Of a stretch of 48,253 nt of DNA, positions 15,172 through 23,184 are shown piece after piece (position 1 is the first letter of the stretch; every line of letters begins with the position of its first letter). Location: the NCBI GenBank assembly GCA_013360585.1, contig JABWBH010000032.1:1-48253 (forward strand). The letters are read 5' to 3'. The notes below the pieces were generated by a model that was not told the DNA's origin, did no database searches, and saw only the letters and a program-made list of their open reading frames with translations. The position numbers and the translations under genes are program-made. Origin of the DNA: Phycisphaerae bacterium. Lineage in GTDB: Bacteria; Planctomycetota; Phycisphaerae; UBA1845.

Positions 15172-16842
15172 TCAGCGCTTCCCGTCCGCGTAACCCCACG
15201 CGCCGCGGATCGACAAGCTCTCCGGACTCGGCGCGGCGCCCGCGCCTCCGCCGTGGTCCGGCGGCGCGGCCTCGGGTGCCGCCGCAGGCGCCTGTGCAGC
15301 GCCCGCCGCCGCCCCCTTGCCCTCCACCTCGCCGAGGAAATAAAGCTCAAAATCCGACGGCTCGACCAGAAACTGCCCCGGCACCGGCGACACCTGCTCC
15401 GGATGCAGCGGCGCCACGATCTCCGGCGTCACCAGAATCACCAGCTCCGTCTCGCTCTTGCGGAACTCGATCGACCGGAACAGCGCGCCTAGGATCGGAA
15501 CTTCCCCGATGCCCGGAATGCTGCTCGCCACGGCGCGGATGTTTTCACTCAGCAATCCCGCGATGGCGATCGTCTGTCCGTTCCCCACCTCGACCGTCGT
15601 CTCCGCCGACCGGTTCGTCAGTCCGGGCACGACGAATCCGCCGATCTCCACCGCCGCCGAGAAGTCCGTCTCCGAAACCTCCGGGTTGATCCGCAGGCGG
15701 ATCCGCTGATGCGCCTCGACCAGCGGCGTGAAGTTCAGCCGCACGCCGAACTCGCGGAACTCGATCGTGATCGCGTTTGACGCCGTGCTCTGCGGCACCG
15801 GGATCGGAAACTCCCCGCCCGCCAGAAACGACGCCGTCTCCCCGCTGATGCACACCAGGTTCGGCTCCGCCAGCACCTTCAGCAGCGAATTGTTCGTCAG
15901 CGCCTGAAGGAAAAGCTGCATCTGCACCCGCGGGAACCCCAGCGACAGCGTGGAGCTTGGCGACAGCGGGATGCCTTCCGTCCCCGTCAGGAACGGAATG
16001 TCCCCCAGCACGTTCGCATCCGCCGCCGCCCCGATGTTGATCGGGTTGATGCTGCCGATCTGGTTGACCGCGAACATGTCGCGGAAGTCGTCGCCCGCGA
16101 TGAATCCGTTGATCCCGAGCTGACGCACCGCCCCGCGGTTCACCTCCGCCACCGTGCAGCGCAGCAGCACCTGACGCTCCCCCGAAACCCGCAGATGATT
16201 CTGGACGGTCGTCTGCGACCCCGTCCGCGCCGACGGCGGAAGGAAAAGCTGCGCCAGCTCCGCCATCCGCTGGGCGTTCTCCGCGCTGCTGACCACACCG
16301 GTCAGAACGATGTTCCCCATCACGCTCGAAACTTCGACCTCGGCTTGCGGGTCGATCTGACCCACCGCCTCCTGAAGCGCGTCGAGGTTCAGCTCCACCG
16401 AGACCTCAAGCACGCTTTGCTGACTCTGCGGACCCCACAGCACGACCTGCGTCGTGCCGTAGCTCATCCCCGTGATCAGCAACTGACGCGGCCCGATCGC
16501 CTCGACCCCCGCCACGTGGCTCGCGACCACGTGAACCCGCGACACTTCCGTCGACGTGTCCACCAGGACGCTGCGGTCCAGCGGCACCGCCACCCGGAGT
16601 TGCTGCTCCGTGAAGTCGCGGACCTGTATTGAGAAATCCTGCGCTCGCGCCGGTGCGACCGCCATCGCAACGACCGCCGCCAGCGCGGCGATCCGCCACG
16701 TCCTCCGGCCTGCCCGAACGCCGCGCGCGCCCGATCCCTGATGAAGGGACGAACCCGTCGCCGCAAGACACGGTCTGACCGCCCCGGTCCCCGCCCCGGC
16801 CCAGCGCTCCGTCTTCCCCGCACCCATCCGTTGGTCCTTCAT
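15172..16842 (-). CDS. cpaC: Tad pilus outer-membrane secretin CpaC/RcpA
   Basis: This 556-residue protein has a long N-terminus with a signal-like region around residues 48-67 (IAALAAVVAMAVAPARAQ). An N-terminal domain and a BON-like repeat follow (about 130-190, LNLDALQEAVGQID). The secretin domain carries QVLLRCTVAEVNR, VLAEPNLVCISGETASFLAG and the closing PILGALFRSIEFRKSETEL. The tail is rich in Ala, Pro and Glu. It forms the outer-membrane ring through which the pilus exits. GGAAGG precedes the ATG at 16842; the signal peptide sits unusually far from this start, so a start nearer to residue 45 is possible. It is 39 nt after cpaB. Confidence 0.95.
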   Translation of the reverse strand: MKDQRMGAGKTERWAGAGTGAVRPCLAATGSSLHQGSGARGVRAGRRTWRIAALAAVVAMAVAPARAQDFSIQVRDFTEQQLRVAVPLDRSVLVDTSTEVSRVHVVASHVAGVEAIGPRQLLITGMSYGTTQVVLWGPQSQQSVLEVSVELNLDALQEAVGQIDPQAEVEVSSVMGNIVLTGVVSSAENAQRMAELAQLFLPPSARTGSQTTVQNHLRVSGERQVLLRCTVAEVNRGAVRQLGINGFIAGDDFRDMFAVNQIGSINPINIGAAADANVLGDIPFLTGTEGIPLSPSSTLSLGFPRVQMQLFLQALTNNSLLKVLAEPNLVCISGETASFLAGGEFPIPVPQSTASNAITIEFREFGVRLNFTPLVEAHQRIRLRINPEVSETDFSAAVEIGGFVVPGLTNRSAETTVEVGNGQTIAIAGLLSENIRAVASSIPGIGEVPILGALFRSIEFRKSETELVILVTPEIVAPLHPEQVSPVPGQFLVEPSDFELYFLGEVEGKGAAAGAAQAPAAAPEAAPPDHGGGAGAAPSPESLSIRGAWGYADGKR

Positions 16843-16881
16843 GTGCTTGCCTTCCTTAGCTTGAGCGTCGAATTGTCCCGG

Positions 16882-18018
16882 TTATTCGCCGACGGGATCC
16901 CGGTCCTCGCCGGTCTCCACGTCTTCGTCGTCCACGCGGTTCTCCACCGGCGCGGGTCGGCGCGCCGCGTCGCCCTGAGGCTGCGGCCGGAACGGCGAGT
17001 TCTGACCCGTCGCAAGACCCGGCTGGATCGACACGACGTTGTTCGAATTCGCGTTCTCGTACGTGATCCGGAACGCCTGCGACCGGGTTCCCGGCGCGGT
17101 CGATCCGTATGACAGAATCATCGAGAACTCCGGCGGAGGCGGCGGGGGCAGCGTCTCCGCGACGGTCGTCGCCGACGTCTCGGAGCTTCCCTCCCCGCCC
17201 TTGAGCATCGATCCCAGCAGGTTGAACATCCCCGCCCCGGACTCGGCCGGCGCTGCCGTTTCCGTCGTTGCCTCGCCGGTCTTCATCATCGACGCCAGCA
17301 ACTCCTTGCTCTTCGCCGTGTACTTCTCGTCCGAGATGGTTTCATCTTCATCGCCGCGCATCGCCAGCGTCACCTTGCCGCGCGTCGCCGCCAGGTGCAG
17401 CTTCGGAACGTCCGCCTCCGGAACGAGCAGCGTCGCCGAACGCGCGACCTTTCCCTTGCTGCTGGCCGCGCCTTTGTTGGTTCCGCCGGCGCCCAGACCG
17501 ATCGCCGCCACTTCCACCCGCTGGAGCACGACTTCCGCGATCGTCTCCTTGTGCTTCGAGTTTGACTGCTCGATGTCCATCACCACGATGACGTCCACCC
17601 AGTCCCCCGGACGCACGTTGAACGCCACGCCCGTCACTTCGTCGATCTCCACGCCCACCGCCCGGTACCCCGGCGCGATCCGTCCCGGAACGCCCTGCGG
17701 CGTCCCCGGCTCCGCCAGCATCGACTTCAGGATCGACGCCCCCTTCGGAATCGACTTCGCCGAAACACGCCCGATCACGTCTTCCAGCTTCACGAAGTCC
17801 GGGTCCGTCGCCATCGGTTTGTCCAGCGTGGACGCCGCCTCAAGCATCTCCTTCGTGATCTCGACGGTCGCGTCGATGTCCTGTTTCGCGCGCACCACCT
17901 GGCGCGCCGTCTCCGTCGACGCGCCTTTCGCCTTGCGCACCGTGTCCATCCCGAACTTGATGGCCAGAAGCCCCATCCCCAGCCCCAACACCAGCGGTAT
18001 GATCGCCTTGCCCTTCAT
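16882..18018 (-). CDS. cpaB: Tad pilus assembly protein CpaB/RcpC
   Basis: The 378-residue protein has an N-terminal membrane anchor (AIIPLVLGLGMGLLAIKFG), then an SAF domain (VVRAKQDIDATVEITKEML to about 95) and the RcpC/CpaB domain (GYRAVGVEIDEVTGVAFNVR, RPGDWVDVIVVMD). A low-complexity region follows with a run of seven prolines, and the C-terminus is acidic. CpaB is a periplasmic protein thought to work with the secretin. AGGAA is 9 nt before the ATG at 18018; the upstream extension in the open frame is not supported. It is directly upstream of cpaC. Confidence 0.93.
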   Translation of the reverse strand: MKGKAIIPLVLGLGMGLLAIKFGMDTVRKAKGASTETARQVVRAKQDIDATVEITKEMLEAASTLDKPMATDPDFVKLEDVIGRVSAKSIPKGASILKSMLAEPGTPQGVPGRIAPGYRAVGVEIDEVTGVAFNVRPGDWVDVIVVMDIEQSNSKHKETIAEVVLQRVEVAAIGLGAGGTNKGAASSKGKVARSATLLVPEADVPKLHLAATRGKVTLAMRGDEDETISDEKYTAKSKELLASMMKTGEATTETAAPAESGAGMFNLLGSMLKGGEGSSETSATTVAETLPPPPPPEFSMILSYGSTAPGTRSQAFRITYENANSNNVVSIQPGLATGQNSPFRPQPQGDAARRPAPVENRVDDEDVETGEDRDPVGE

Positions 18019-18382
18019 CGTGTTCGTTCCTGTTGCAAAATCCCCGCGTTTGTGGGCCTGATCCTGACGCCCCATCGGTCGCTCTTGCGCCGCCGGATCC
18101 CGCCGTGCGGCGTCCCGCGCGGCGCGACCTCCGCGATCGCCCGCGCCCTATCGGACGCCTTGTCGCTCCATCGACCATTTCACGCGCGGGGTTTACCCCG
18201 CCGGACCCTGCGCCCCTCAGGCGGATTCGGCGCGGTCCGCCGCCGGCTCGCCCGCCTCCTGTAAACTCCGGCGGGGATCGCCGATCCCGCGCCGCGCGGC
18301 CTTCGCCCCGCGACCCACGATCCACGACCCCCGCCTTCCAGCACACACCGTAAGAGCGGTCCGGATCACCGCTCGCCGGACC
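18019..18382. other. Intergenic gap tadE-cpaB with palindromes
   Basis: This 364-bp gap has no coding-like frame. It holds two palindromes: GCGGGG-TTTA-CCCCGC (18186-18201) and GGGATC-GCC-GATCCC (near 18274-18288). Neither is followed by a clear T run on the minus strand. They could be RNA-processing sites or operators. Confidence 0.5.
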
Positions 18383-18835
18383 CTACTCCTCCCCGTCGCC
18401 CATCCCTTCCTTGCGCATCGAGCAGCTCCCCGTCAGGTCATAATCCCGCGCCCCGAAGAACTCGCCCATCAGCGACACGTCCGCCGCCGGAACACGCACC
18501 ACCACCGACTCCACCGGCTTCTCGATCGTCGCGTGCTCCATCTCGATCGTCACCGTCAGACCCAGCGGCGCAACCACTTCATTGACACGCTCCACAATGT
18601 CCGACTCGCTCGACGTGCTCAGCACCGCCACCCGGCAGCCCTCCCGCGCCGCGTTCATCAGCCCCTGCCGGACCATGAACATCCACCCGTACTCCATGAT
18701 CCCGAAAAGGACGGTCAGCAGCAGCGGAAGCACGACCGCGAATTCCACGATCGTCGCCGCCCGCCGCCGGTCGCCCGTCATCCGCCGCGCAAGCCTCCTG
18801 ATACGCCTTGCGCCAGACCCGGTACGCCTCATCAT
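18383..18835 (-). CDS. tadE: TadE-like pseudopilin
   Basis: The 150-residue protein has a very basic N-terminus (RRIRRLARRMTGDRRR), followed by the TadE signature ATIVEFAVVLPLLLTVLFG and MVRQGLMNAAREGCR. The remainder is a small soluble domain with two cysteines near the C-terminus at most. TadE proteins are minor pseudopilins processed by the Tad prepilin peptidase. The ATG at 18835 follows the peptidase stop codon by only four bases, with GGGGA overlapping that stop as a ribosome-binding site. The two genes are therefore coupled. Confidence 0.92.
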   Translation of the reverse strand: MMRRTGSGARRIRRLARRMTGDRRRAATIVEFAVVLPLLLTVLFGIMEYGWMFMVRQGLMNAAREGCRVAVLSTSSESDIVERVNEVVAPLGLTVTIEMEHATIEKPVESVVVRVPAADVSLMGEFFGARDYDLTGSCSMRKEGMGDGEE

Positions 18836-18839
18836 GTTT

Positions 18840-19391
18840 CTATCCCCACCATCCACATACCTTGCCCGCCAGCACGATCAGCGACCCCGCGGTCAGCGGA
18901 ACGCCGTAGGGCAGAAGCTGCGACGTGGTCCCGAAGCTTTTCGCCGATCCGAACTCCGAAAACATCGTCTTCGAACTCGAACACTTCGCCATGATCACCC
19001 CCAGGTTCGAGCAGGCGTGCTTCAGACGACGCGACGACAGAATCATCACCACCGCCGCCACCCCGCCAATCACCGCCCCCAGCGCAAACGAGTAAAACGT
19101 CATCGCCGGTCCGAACCACGCCCCGATCGCCGCCATCAGCTTCACGTCGCCCGCCCCCATCCCGTGCATCAACCACGGCACGATCAGCAGACCGAAGCCC
19201 ACCAACGCTCCCATCAATCCGTCGCCCACCCCCGCGGCGCCGAAGTAAAGACCCTGCACCACCAGACCGCACAGCAGCAACGTCGCGTTCAGCCAGTTCG
19301 GCACACGCCGCTGCGAGTAATCAATCCACGACGCCAGCAGCGTCCCCGGCACCACCACCGCACACGTGATCCCCCAATAATCCAGACCCAT
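18840..19391 (-). CDS. cpaA: Prepilin peptidase CpaA/TadV (A24 family)
   Basis: This integral membrane protein of 183 residues has several hydrophobic helices. Both catalytic aspartates are present: one in LASWIDYSQRRVPNWLN and one in HGMGAGDVKLMAA, the GxGD motif. An extra cysteine- and serine-rich cytoplasmic loop (about 122-160) precedes the last helix. The enzyme removes the leader of the Flp pilin and of TadE/TadG-type pseudopilins at the inner membrane. It lacks the N-terminal methylase domain of PilD, as usual for TadV. Confidence 0.94.
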   Translation of the reverse strand: MGLDYWGITCAVVVPGTLLASWIDYSQRRVPNWLNATLLLCGLVVQGLYFGAAGVGDGLMGALVGFGLLIVPWLMHGMGAGDVKLMAAIGAWFGPAMTFYSFALGAVIGGVAAVVMILSSRRLKHACSNLGVIMAKCSSSKTMFSEFGSAKSFGTTSQLLPYGVPLTAGSLIVLAGKVCGWWG

Positions 19392-19480
19392 GTCCTGTCC
19401 CCTTCGGTCGTCTGTCCTGTCGCCCTTACCGACTTCCCGCTGTTCAGATTTCCCTCGTTCAGACCCTGCCGGGTACGTTC

Positions 19481-19583
19481 CACCCCCGTCGAGCAGGCTC
19501 CGCCCGCCAACTCCCGCACACGGTCCCGTCGCGCGCCGAGACAGACCCCGTCGGGCGGGATCCGCCCGCCGACTCCCGCGCGC
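19481..19583. repeat. Direct repeat of about 40 bp, period about 62 bp
   Basis: Two imperfect copies, beginning at about 19484 and 19546, share a CCCCGTCG start and then TCCGCCCGCC-ACTCCCGC. The second copy also contains an internal GGGCGG-GAT-CCGCCC palindrome. The repeat lies in the 306-bp gap between flp and cpaA. Confidence 0.6.
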
Positions 19584-19620
19584 CTCTTCCTCAGCTTACG
19601 ATTCAACCCGACGAAATGAC

Positions 19621-19648
19621 GGTGGGCGGCGCGATCGCGCCGCCCACC
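19621..19648 (-). terminator. Perfect 28-bp palindrome downstream of flp
   Basis: GGTGGGCGGCGCGA is followed at once by its exact reverse complement, giving a 14-bp-arm palindrome about 50 bp past the flp stop codon. The following minus-strand sequence has only a weak T stretch (CATTTC). It probably acts as a partial terminator or RNA-stabilising hairpin, letting pilin mRNA exceed that of the downstream tad genes. That role is inference from position. Confidence 0.65.
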
Positions 19649-19697
19649 CCAAAACCACGTCAGGCGACGAGGCAGCCGCCCGACCGGAAACCCTTGA

Positions 19698-19880
19698 CTA
19701 GTTGCCGTCCGGCAACTGACCCTCGACGTTGGTGAACACCGTGCTCACCTGCTCGCCAAGCGACGTAATCGCCGCCAGCGCCACGATGATGATGAGCGCC
19801 AGCATCACCGCGTATTCGGTCGCCGTCGGACCGTCTTCGCTGACAAGAAACTGCTTGGCCCTGTTGAGAATCGACGTCAT
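19698..19880 (-). CDS. flp: Flp-type major pilin
   Basis: The 60-residue prepilin has a leader of 17 residues ending SEDG, then PTATEYAVMLALIIIVALAA. This fits the Flp cleavage pattern of Gly followed four residues later by Glu-Tyr. The mature protein is about 43 residues: one long hydrophobic helix and a short polar end. GGGAGG sits 6 nt before the ATG at 19880; an in-frame GTG two codons earlier lies inside that ribosome-binding site. It is the first gene of the Tad locus and the structural subunit of the pilus. Confidence 0.95.
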   Translation of the reverse strand: MTSILNRAKQFLVSEDGPTATEYAVMLALIIIVALAAITSLGEQVSTVFTNVEGQLPDGN

Positions 19881-20311
19881 AAGCACCCTCCCAAAACCCT
19901 GTGGACCCGTTCGGGCCCGGTGGAGATCGAGGCGCGACCGTACCCGGACCGCGCCGCTGCGCAGCTGCTCGAACCTCCAGGGGTCACGAGCGGTGGACGC
20001 CGGCTCGAGGAGGGCCCCCGATCACCGTCGCCCGCGCCCGCCGCCGCGGTTGCCCGCCGACGCCGAACGCACAAGCCAAACCTACGAAACGGATTCCCCG
20101 GAGGCAAAAAACGCCGCCGTTTGCGTCCGCTTCACGCCGCCGCCGCTCCGATAACCCCGGCGCAGGCAACATTCAGGCAACATCAAAGGAGGAAAGCACA
20201 AAGCGGCGAAGACATCGGAAGGCGCATTCCGCAAACGAGGAAAGCACTAACGAACGAAGGCAACGAAGTCGCACCCCGCCCAAGCCCCCGCCGGAGGGCC
20301 CCTTCGTCGCA
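19881..20311. other. Gap between flp and trxB with short direct repeats
   Basis: This 431-bp gap should contain the flp promoter, but I see no clear hexamer pair. It holds a repeated GCAACATTCAGGCAACAT-like segment (20165-20182). It also has a roughly 48-bp-period repeat with GAGGAAAGCAC at about 20189 and 20237, each followed by a purine-rich GCGGCGAAG- or GAACGAAGG-like segment. Confidence 0.55.
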
Positions 20312-21355
20312 TCAATGTACCCCGTGCTCCCCCAGCCAGCGCTCCGCGTCGATCGCCGCCTTGCATCCCATCCCCGCCGCCGTAATCGCCTGCCGATACA
20401 CGCTGTCCACGCAGTCCCCGGCTGCGAACACCCCGTCCACGCTCGTCGTGGACCGGTAGGGATCGCGCAACTTGATGTACCCTTTCGCATCCAGTTCAAG
20501 CTGCCCCGCGAGAAACTGTGTCGCCGGCGTGTGTCCGATCGCGCAGAACAATCCCCCCACCGGAAGATCGCTCACCTGCCCGCTGACGGTGTCCCTCAGA
20601 CGCAATCCGGTGATCATCGACTCGCCCAGCACATCCTCGACCGTCTTGTTCCACTTCATCTCGATCTTCGGGTTGGTCAGCGCCCGTTGCTGCATGATCT
20701 TGCTCGCCCGAAGCTGGTCGCGGCGATGAACGATGTAAACCTTCGACGCGAACTTCGTCAGGTACGTCGCCTCCTCGATCGCGGAATCCCCGCCCCCCAC
20801 CACCGCCACTTCCTTGTTCCGAAAAACCGGCAGCGCCCCGTCGCACACCGCGCACGCGCTGACGCCCCCGCCCGATCGCGCCAGACGTTGCTCATTCGGC
20901 AGCCCTAGCCAGTTCGCGGTCGCACCGGTCGAAATAATGACCGTGTGCGCCAGAAGCGCCTTGCCGTCTTCGCCGAACACGCGGAACGGACGCGCGGACA
21001 GGTCCACCTTCACGCAATCCTGATAAGCCGCCTCCCGGCCGTTGAACTGCTGTGAGGCGTCCGGCGTGACGACCCCCTTGTCCGTCACGACGCGCGTTCC
21101 GAAGCGCAGCGCCTGCGCCTCGAACGCCCACATCAGCTTCGGTCCGTCCACGCCGTGCGGAAACCCAGGGTAGTTCTCGACCTCCGTCGTCAGCATGAGC
21201 TGACCGCCGGGCAGAAGCGTGGAAGGAACCTGCTTGGGACGTCCGGCGAAGACGACCGGGGACAGGTTCGCCCGCGCCGCGTAGATCGCCGCCGTCCAGC
21301 CGGCAGGTCCAGACCCGATGATGATGACTTTTTCGACGTGGCTCGCCGCATTCAT
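20312..21355 (-). CDS. trxB: Thioredoxin reductase
   Basis: This 347-residue flavoenzyme transfers electrons from NADPH through FAD to thioredoxin. Motifs in order are the FAD site GSGPAGWTAAIYAARANL, the PGGQLMLTTEVENYPGFP region, the redox disulfide CAVC in SACAVCDGALP, the NADPH site GGGDSAIEEATYL with HRRDQLRAS, and the closing FAD motif GVFAAGDCVD. All catalytic residues are present. AAGGAG precedes the ATG at 21355 by 9 nt. A cytosolic enzyme, it appears to be a single-gene unit. Confidence 0.96.
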   Translation of the reverse strand: MNAASHVEKVIIIGSGPAGWTAAIYAARANLSPVVFAGRPKQVPSTLLPGGQLMLTTEVENYPGFPHGVDGPKLMWAFEAQALRFGTRVVTDKGVVTPDASQQFNGREAAYQDCVKVDLSARPFRVFGEDGKALLAHTVIISTGATANWLGLPNEQRLARSGGGVSACAVCDGALPVFRNKEVAVVGGGDSAIEEATYLTKFASKVYIVHRRDQLRASKIMQQRALTNPKIEMKWNKTVEDVLGESMITGLRLRDTVSGQVSDLPVGGLFCAIGHTPATQFLAGQLELDAKGYIKLRDPYRSTTSVDGVFAAGDCVDSVYRQAITAAGMGCKAAIDAERWLGEHGVH

Positions 21356-21666
21356 GATCGTCTCTCCTTCGTTCTGATCCGCAGTTCTGATCCGCCCGGG
21401 TTCGTTGAACCGGGTCCGATCGGAATCGCGCCCGATCCGGGATCTGCGAAGCACGACGCCGCGCGATCCTAAGTCCCCAGCCCCGCGCGGGGAAGGTTTG
21501 ACGCCAACCGTGTAATCCTGTCAACGCCGCTGACGCCCGGAGTCGTTCGCCTCACGCCGCGGTATACTCCCCCGAGTTCGGGTTCGCACGCGGGATTGTC
21601 ACACGTTCGACGCTCGACGGCGCCGCTCGGTGACGGTGCGGGCCTCGCGGAAGGAGCAGACGCGCG
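21356..21666. other. Divergent promoter region, trxB and propeller gene
   Basis: This 311-bp region lies between divergent genes. TATACT at 21563-21568 is a good -10 for the plus-strand propeller gene, giving a leader of about 90 nt, though the -35 is weak. TTGACA on the minus strand (21519-21524) is a possible -35 for trxB, without a good -10. CCCGCGCGGGG and CCCGGGTTCGTTGAACCGGG are local palindromes. Confidence 0.45.
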
Positions 21667-23037
21667 ATGAAGTGGGGGAACATGCGACTCGGTCTGACGA
21701 TCGGGGTGTTCGCGGGCGTCATTTCAGCGACAGTGTTCTCGCAGCAGGATCCGGCGCCGCACTGGCCTCAATTCCGAGGTCCGAACGCCTCCGGCGTTGC
21801 GGAGGGTTTCCCCCTTCCGGCGTCGTTCAACATCCCCGCGGGCGATGGCGTCGCGTGGAAGACGCCCATCCCGGGGTTGGGCCACGCTAGCCCGGTCATC
21901 TGGGGCGACACGGTCTACATCGTCTCCTGCGTCAGCGGCCGGGACGACGCAGGCCTGAAGGTCGGTCTTTACGGCGACATCGCCCCGGTCCAGGACGACA
22001 CCGTCCACCGCTGGTTCCTTTACGCCCTCGACCGCAAGTCCGGAAAAGTGCGCTGGGAGCAGTTGATGCACGAGGGCGTTCCCACCGTGAAGCGGCACAC
22101 AAAGGCGACGCACGCCAACTCGACGCCCGCCACCGACGGCAAACACGTCGTCACCTTTTACGGCTCCGAAGGCCTCTGCTGTTACACCGCCGACGGCAAG
22201 CTGTTGTGGAAGAAGGCGATCGGCAACCTCGACGCCGGTTATTACATGATGCCGCAGGCGCAGTGGGGCTTCGGCAGCTCCCCGATCATCTTCGAGGACC
22301 GCGTGATCGTGCAGTGCGACGTCCAGCGCCTCTCCTTCATCGCCGCCTTCAACGTCGCCACCGGCGAGGAACTCTGGCGCACGGCGCGCGACGAGGTTCC
22401 GACCTGGGGCACGCCCACGCTCTGGAAAACCGGCGACCGCTGGCAGCTCGTCTGCAACGGGTACAAGCACATCGGCGGGTACGACGCCCGCACCGGCGCC
22501 GAGATCTGGAAAATGACCGGCGGCGGCGACATCCCCGTGCCCACCCCCGTCATCGCCCACGATCGCGCGTTCATCTGCAACGCGCACGGCATGTCCGCAC
22601 CGCTGTGGGCGATCAAGCCCTCCGCGACCGGCGACATCTCCCTCGCCGCTGACGCCCGCAGTAACGACCACGTGGCGTGGAGCACTCCGAAGTGCGGTAA
22701 TTACATGCAGACCCCGCTGGCTTACCGCGACGTCCTGTACTGCTGCCGCGACAACGGATCGCTGACCGCGTACAACCCCGCCACCGGCGAGATCTACTAC
22801 CAGCAGCGCCTCGGGAAAGGCACGACCGGCTTCACCGCATCCCCCGTCGCCGGCGACGGAAAAATCTACATCACCAGCGAGGAAGGCGACGTTCAGGTCA
22901 TCAAAGCCGGAACCGCCTTCGAACAGGTCAGCGCGTCGCCGCTCGGCGAGATCTGCATGTCCACGCCGGCGATCTCGCGCGGCCTGCTCCTCTTCCGCAC
23001 TCAGGGCCATGTCGTCGCGATCGGATCGTCGAAGTGA
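21667..23037 (+). CDS. Secreted PQQ-like beta-propeller repeat protein
   Basis: This 456-residue protein has a signal peptide (about 1-26, ending ATVFSQ) and then PQQ-type propeller blades. Blade marks include FLYALDRKSGKVRWEQL, CYTADGKLLWKKA, FNVATGEELWRTA, YDARTGAEIWKM and YNPATGEIYYQQ. The opening HWPQFRGPNASGV is typical of planctomycete and verrucomicrobial members. These have the fold of quinoprotein dehydrogenases but lack a clear catalytic cofactor site and probably act as binding scaffolds. AAGGAG lies 10 nt before the ATG. The location is periplasmic or outer-surface; the partner is unknown. Confidence 0.9.
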   Translation: MKWGNMRLGLTIGVFAGVISATVFSQQDPAPHWPQFRGPNASGVAEGFPLPASFNIPAGDGVAWKTPIPGLGHASPVIWGDTVYIVSCVSGRDDAGLKVGLYGDIAPVQDDTVHRWFLYALDRKSGKVRWEQLMHEGVPTVKRHTKATHANSTPATDGKHVVTFYGSEGLCCYTADGKLLWKKAIGNLDAGYYMMPQAQWGFGSSPIIFEDRVIVQCDVQRLSFIAAFNVATGEELWRTARDEVPTWGTPTLWKTGDRWQLVCNGYKHIGGYDARTGAEIWKMTGGGDIPVPTPVIAHDRAFICNAHGMSAPLWAIKPSATGDISLAADARSNDHVAWSTPKCGNYMQTPLAYRDVLYCCRDNGSLTAYNPATGEIYYQQRLGKGTTGFTASPVAGDGKIYITSEEGDVQVIKAGTAFEQVSASPLGEICMSTPAISRGLLLFRTQGHVVAIGSSK

Positions 23038-23105
23038 CGGCCGGGCGCGCCGACCCTCACCGATGACGACGGACGCCGCCCATCATGACCTTGGGAGCGC
23101 CTCCC

Positions 23106-23133
23106 TGAGCCGCGGGCTTCAGCCCGCGCGAAG
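23106..23133. repeat. REP-like palindrome family B, copy 1
   Basis: CGCGGGC-TTCA-GCCCGCG (23111-23128) is a perfect 7-bp stem with a TTCA loop inside the longer shared segment GAGCCGCGGGCTTCAGCC. A second copy stands at 25751-25778. It lies between the convergent propeller gene and moaA, where it could also act as a transcript end for either strand. Confidence 0.85.
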
Positions 23134-23184
23134 GCTCGTCCCGCGGCGCGCTGCGGAATCGAGAACGACGACGGACAGACTGTT

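Noticed and set aside
21724-23010. Minus-strand ORF of 428 residues opposite the PQQ-like gene
   Set aside because: Shadow ORF; the plus-strand propeller repeats are unambiguous.
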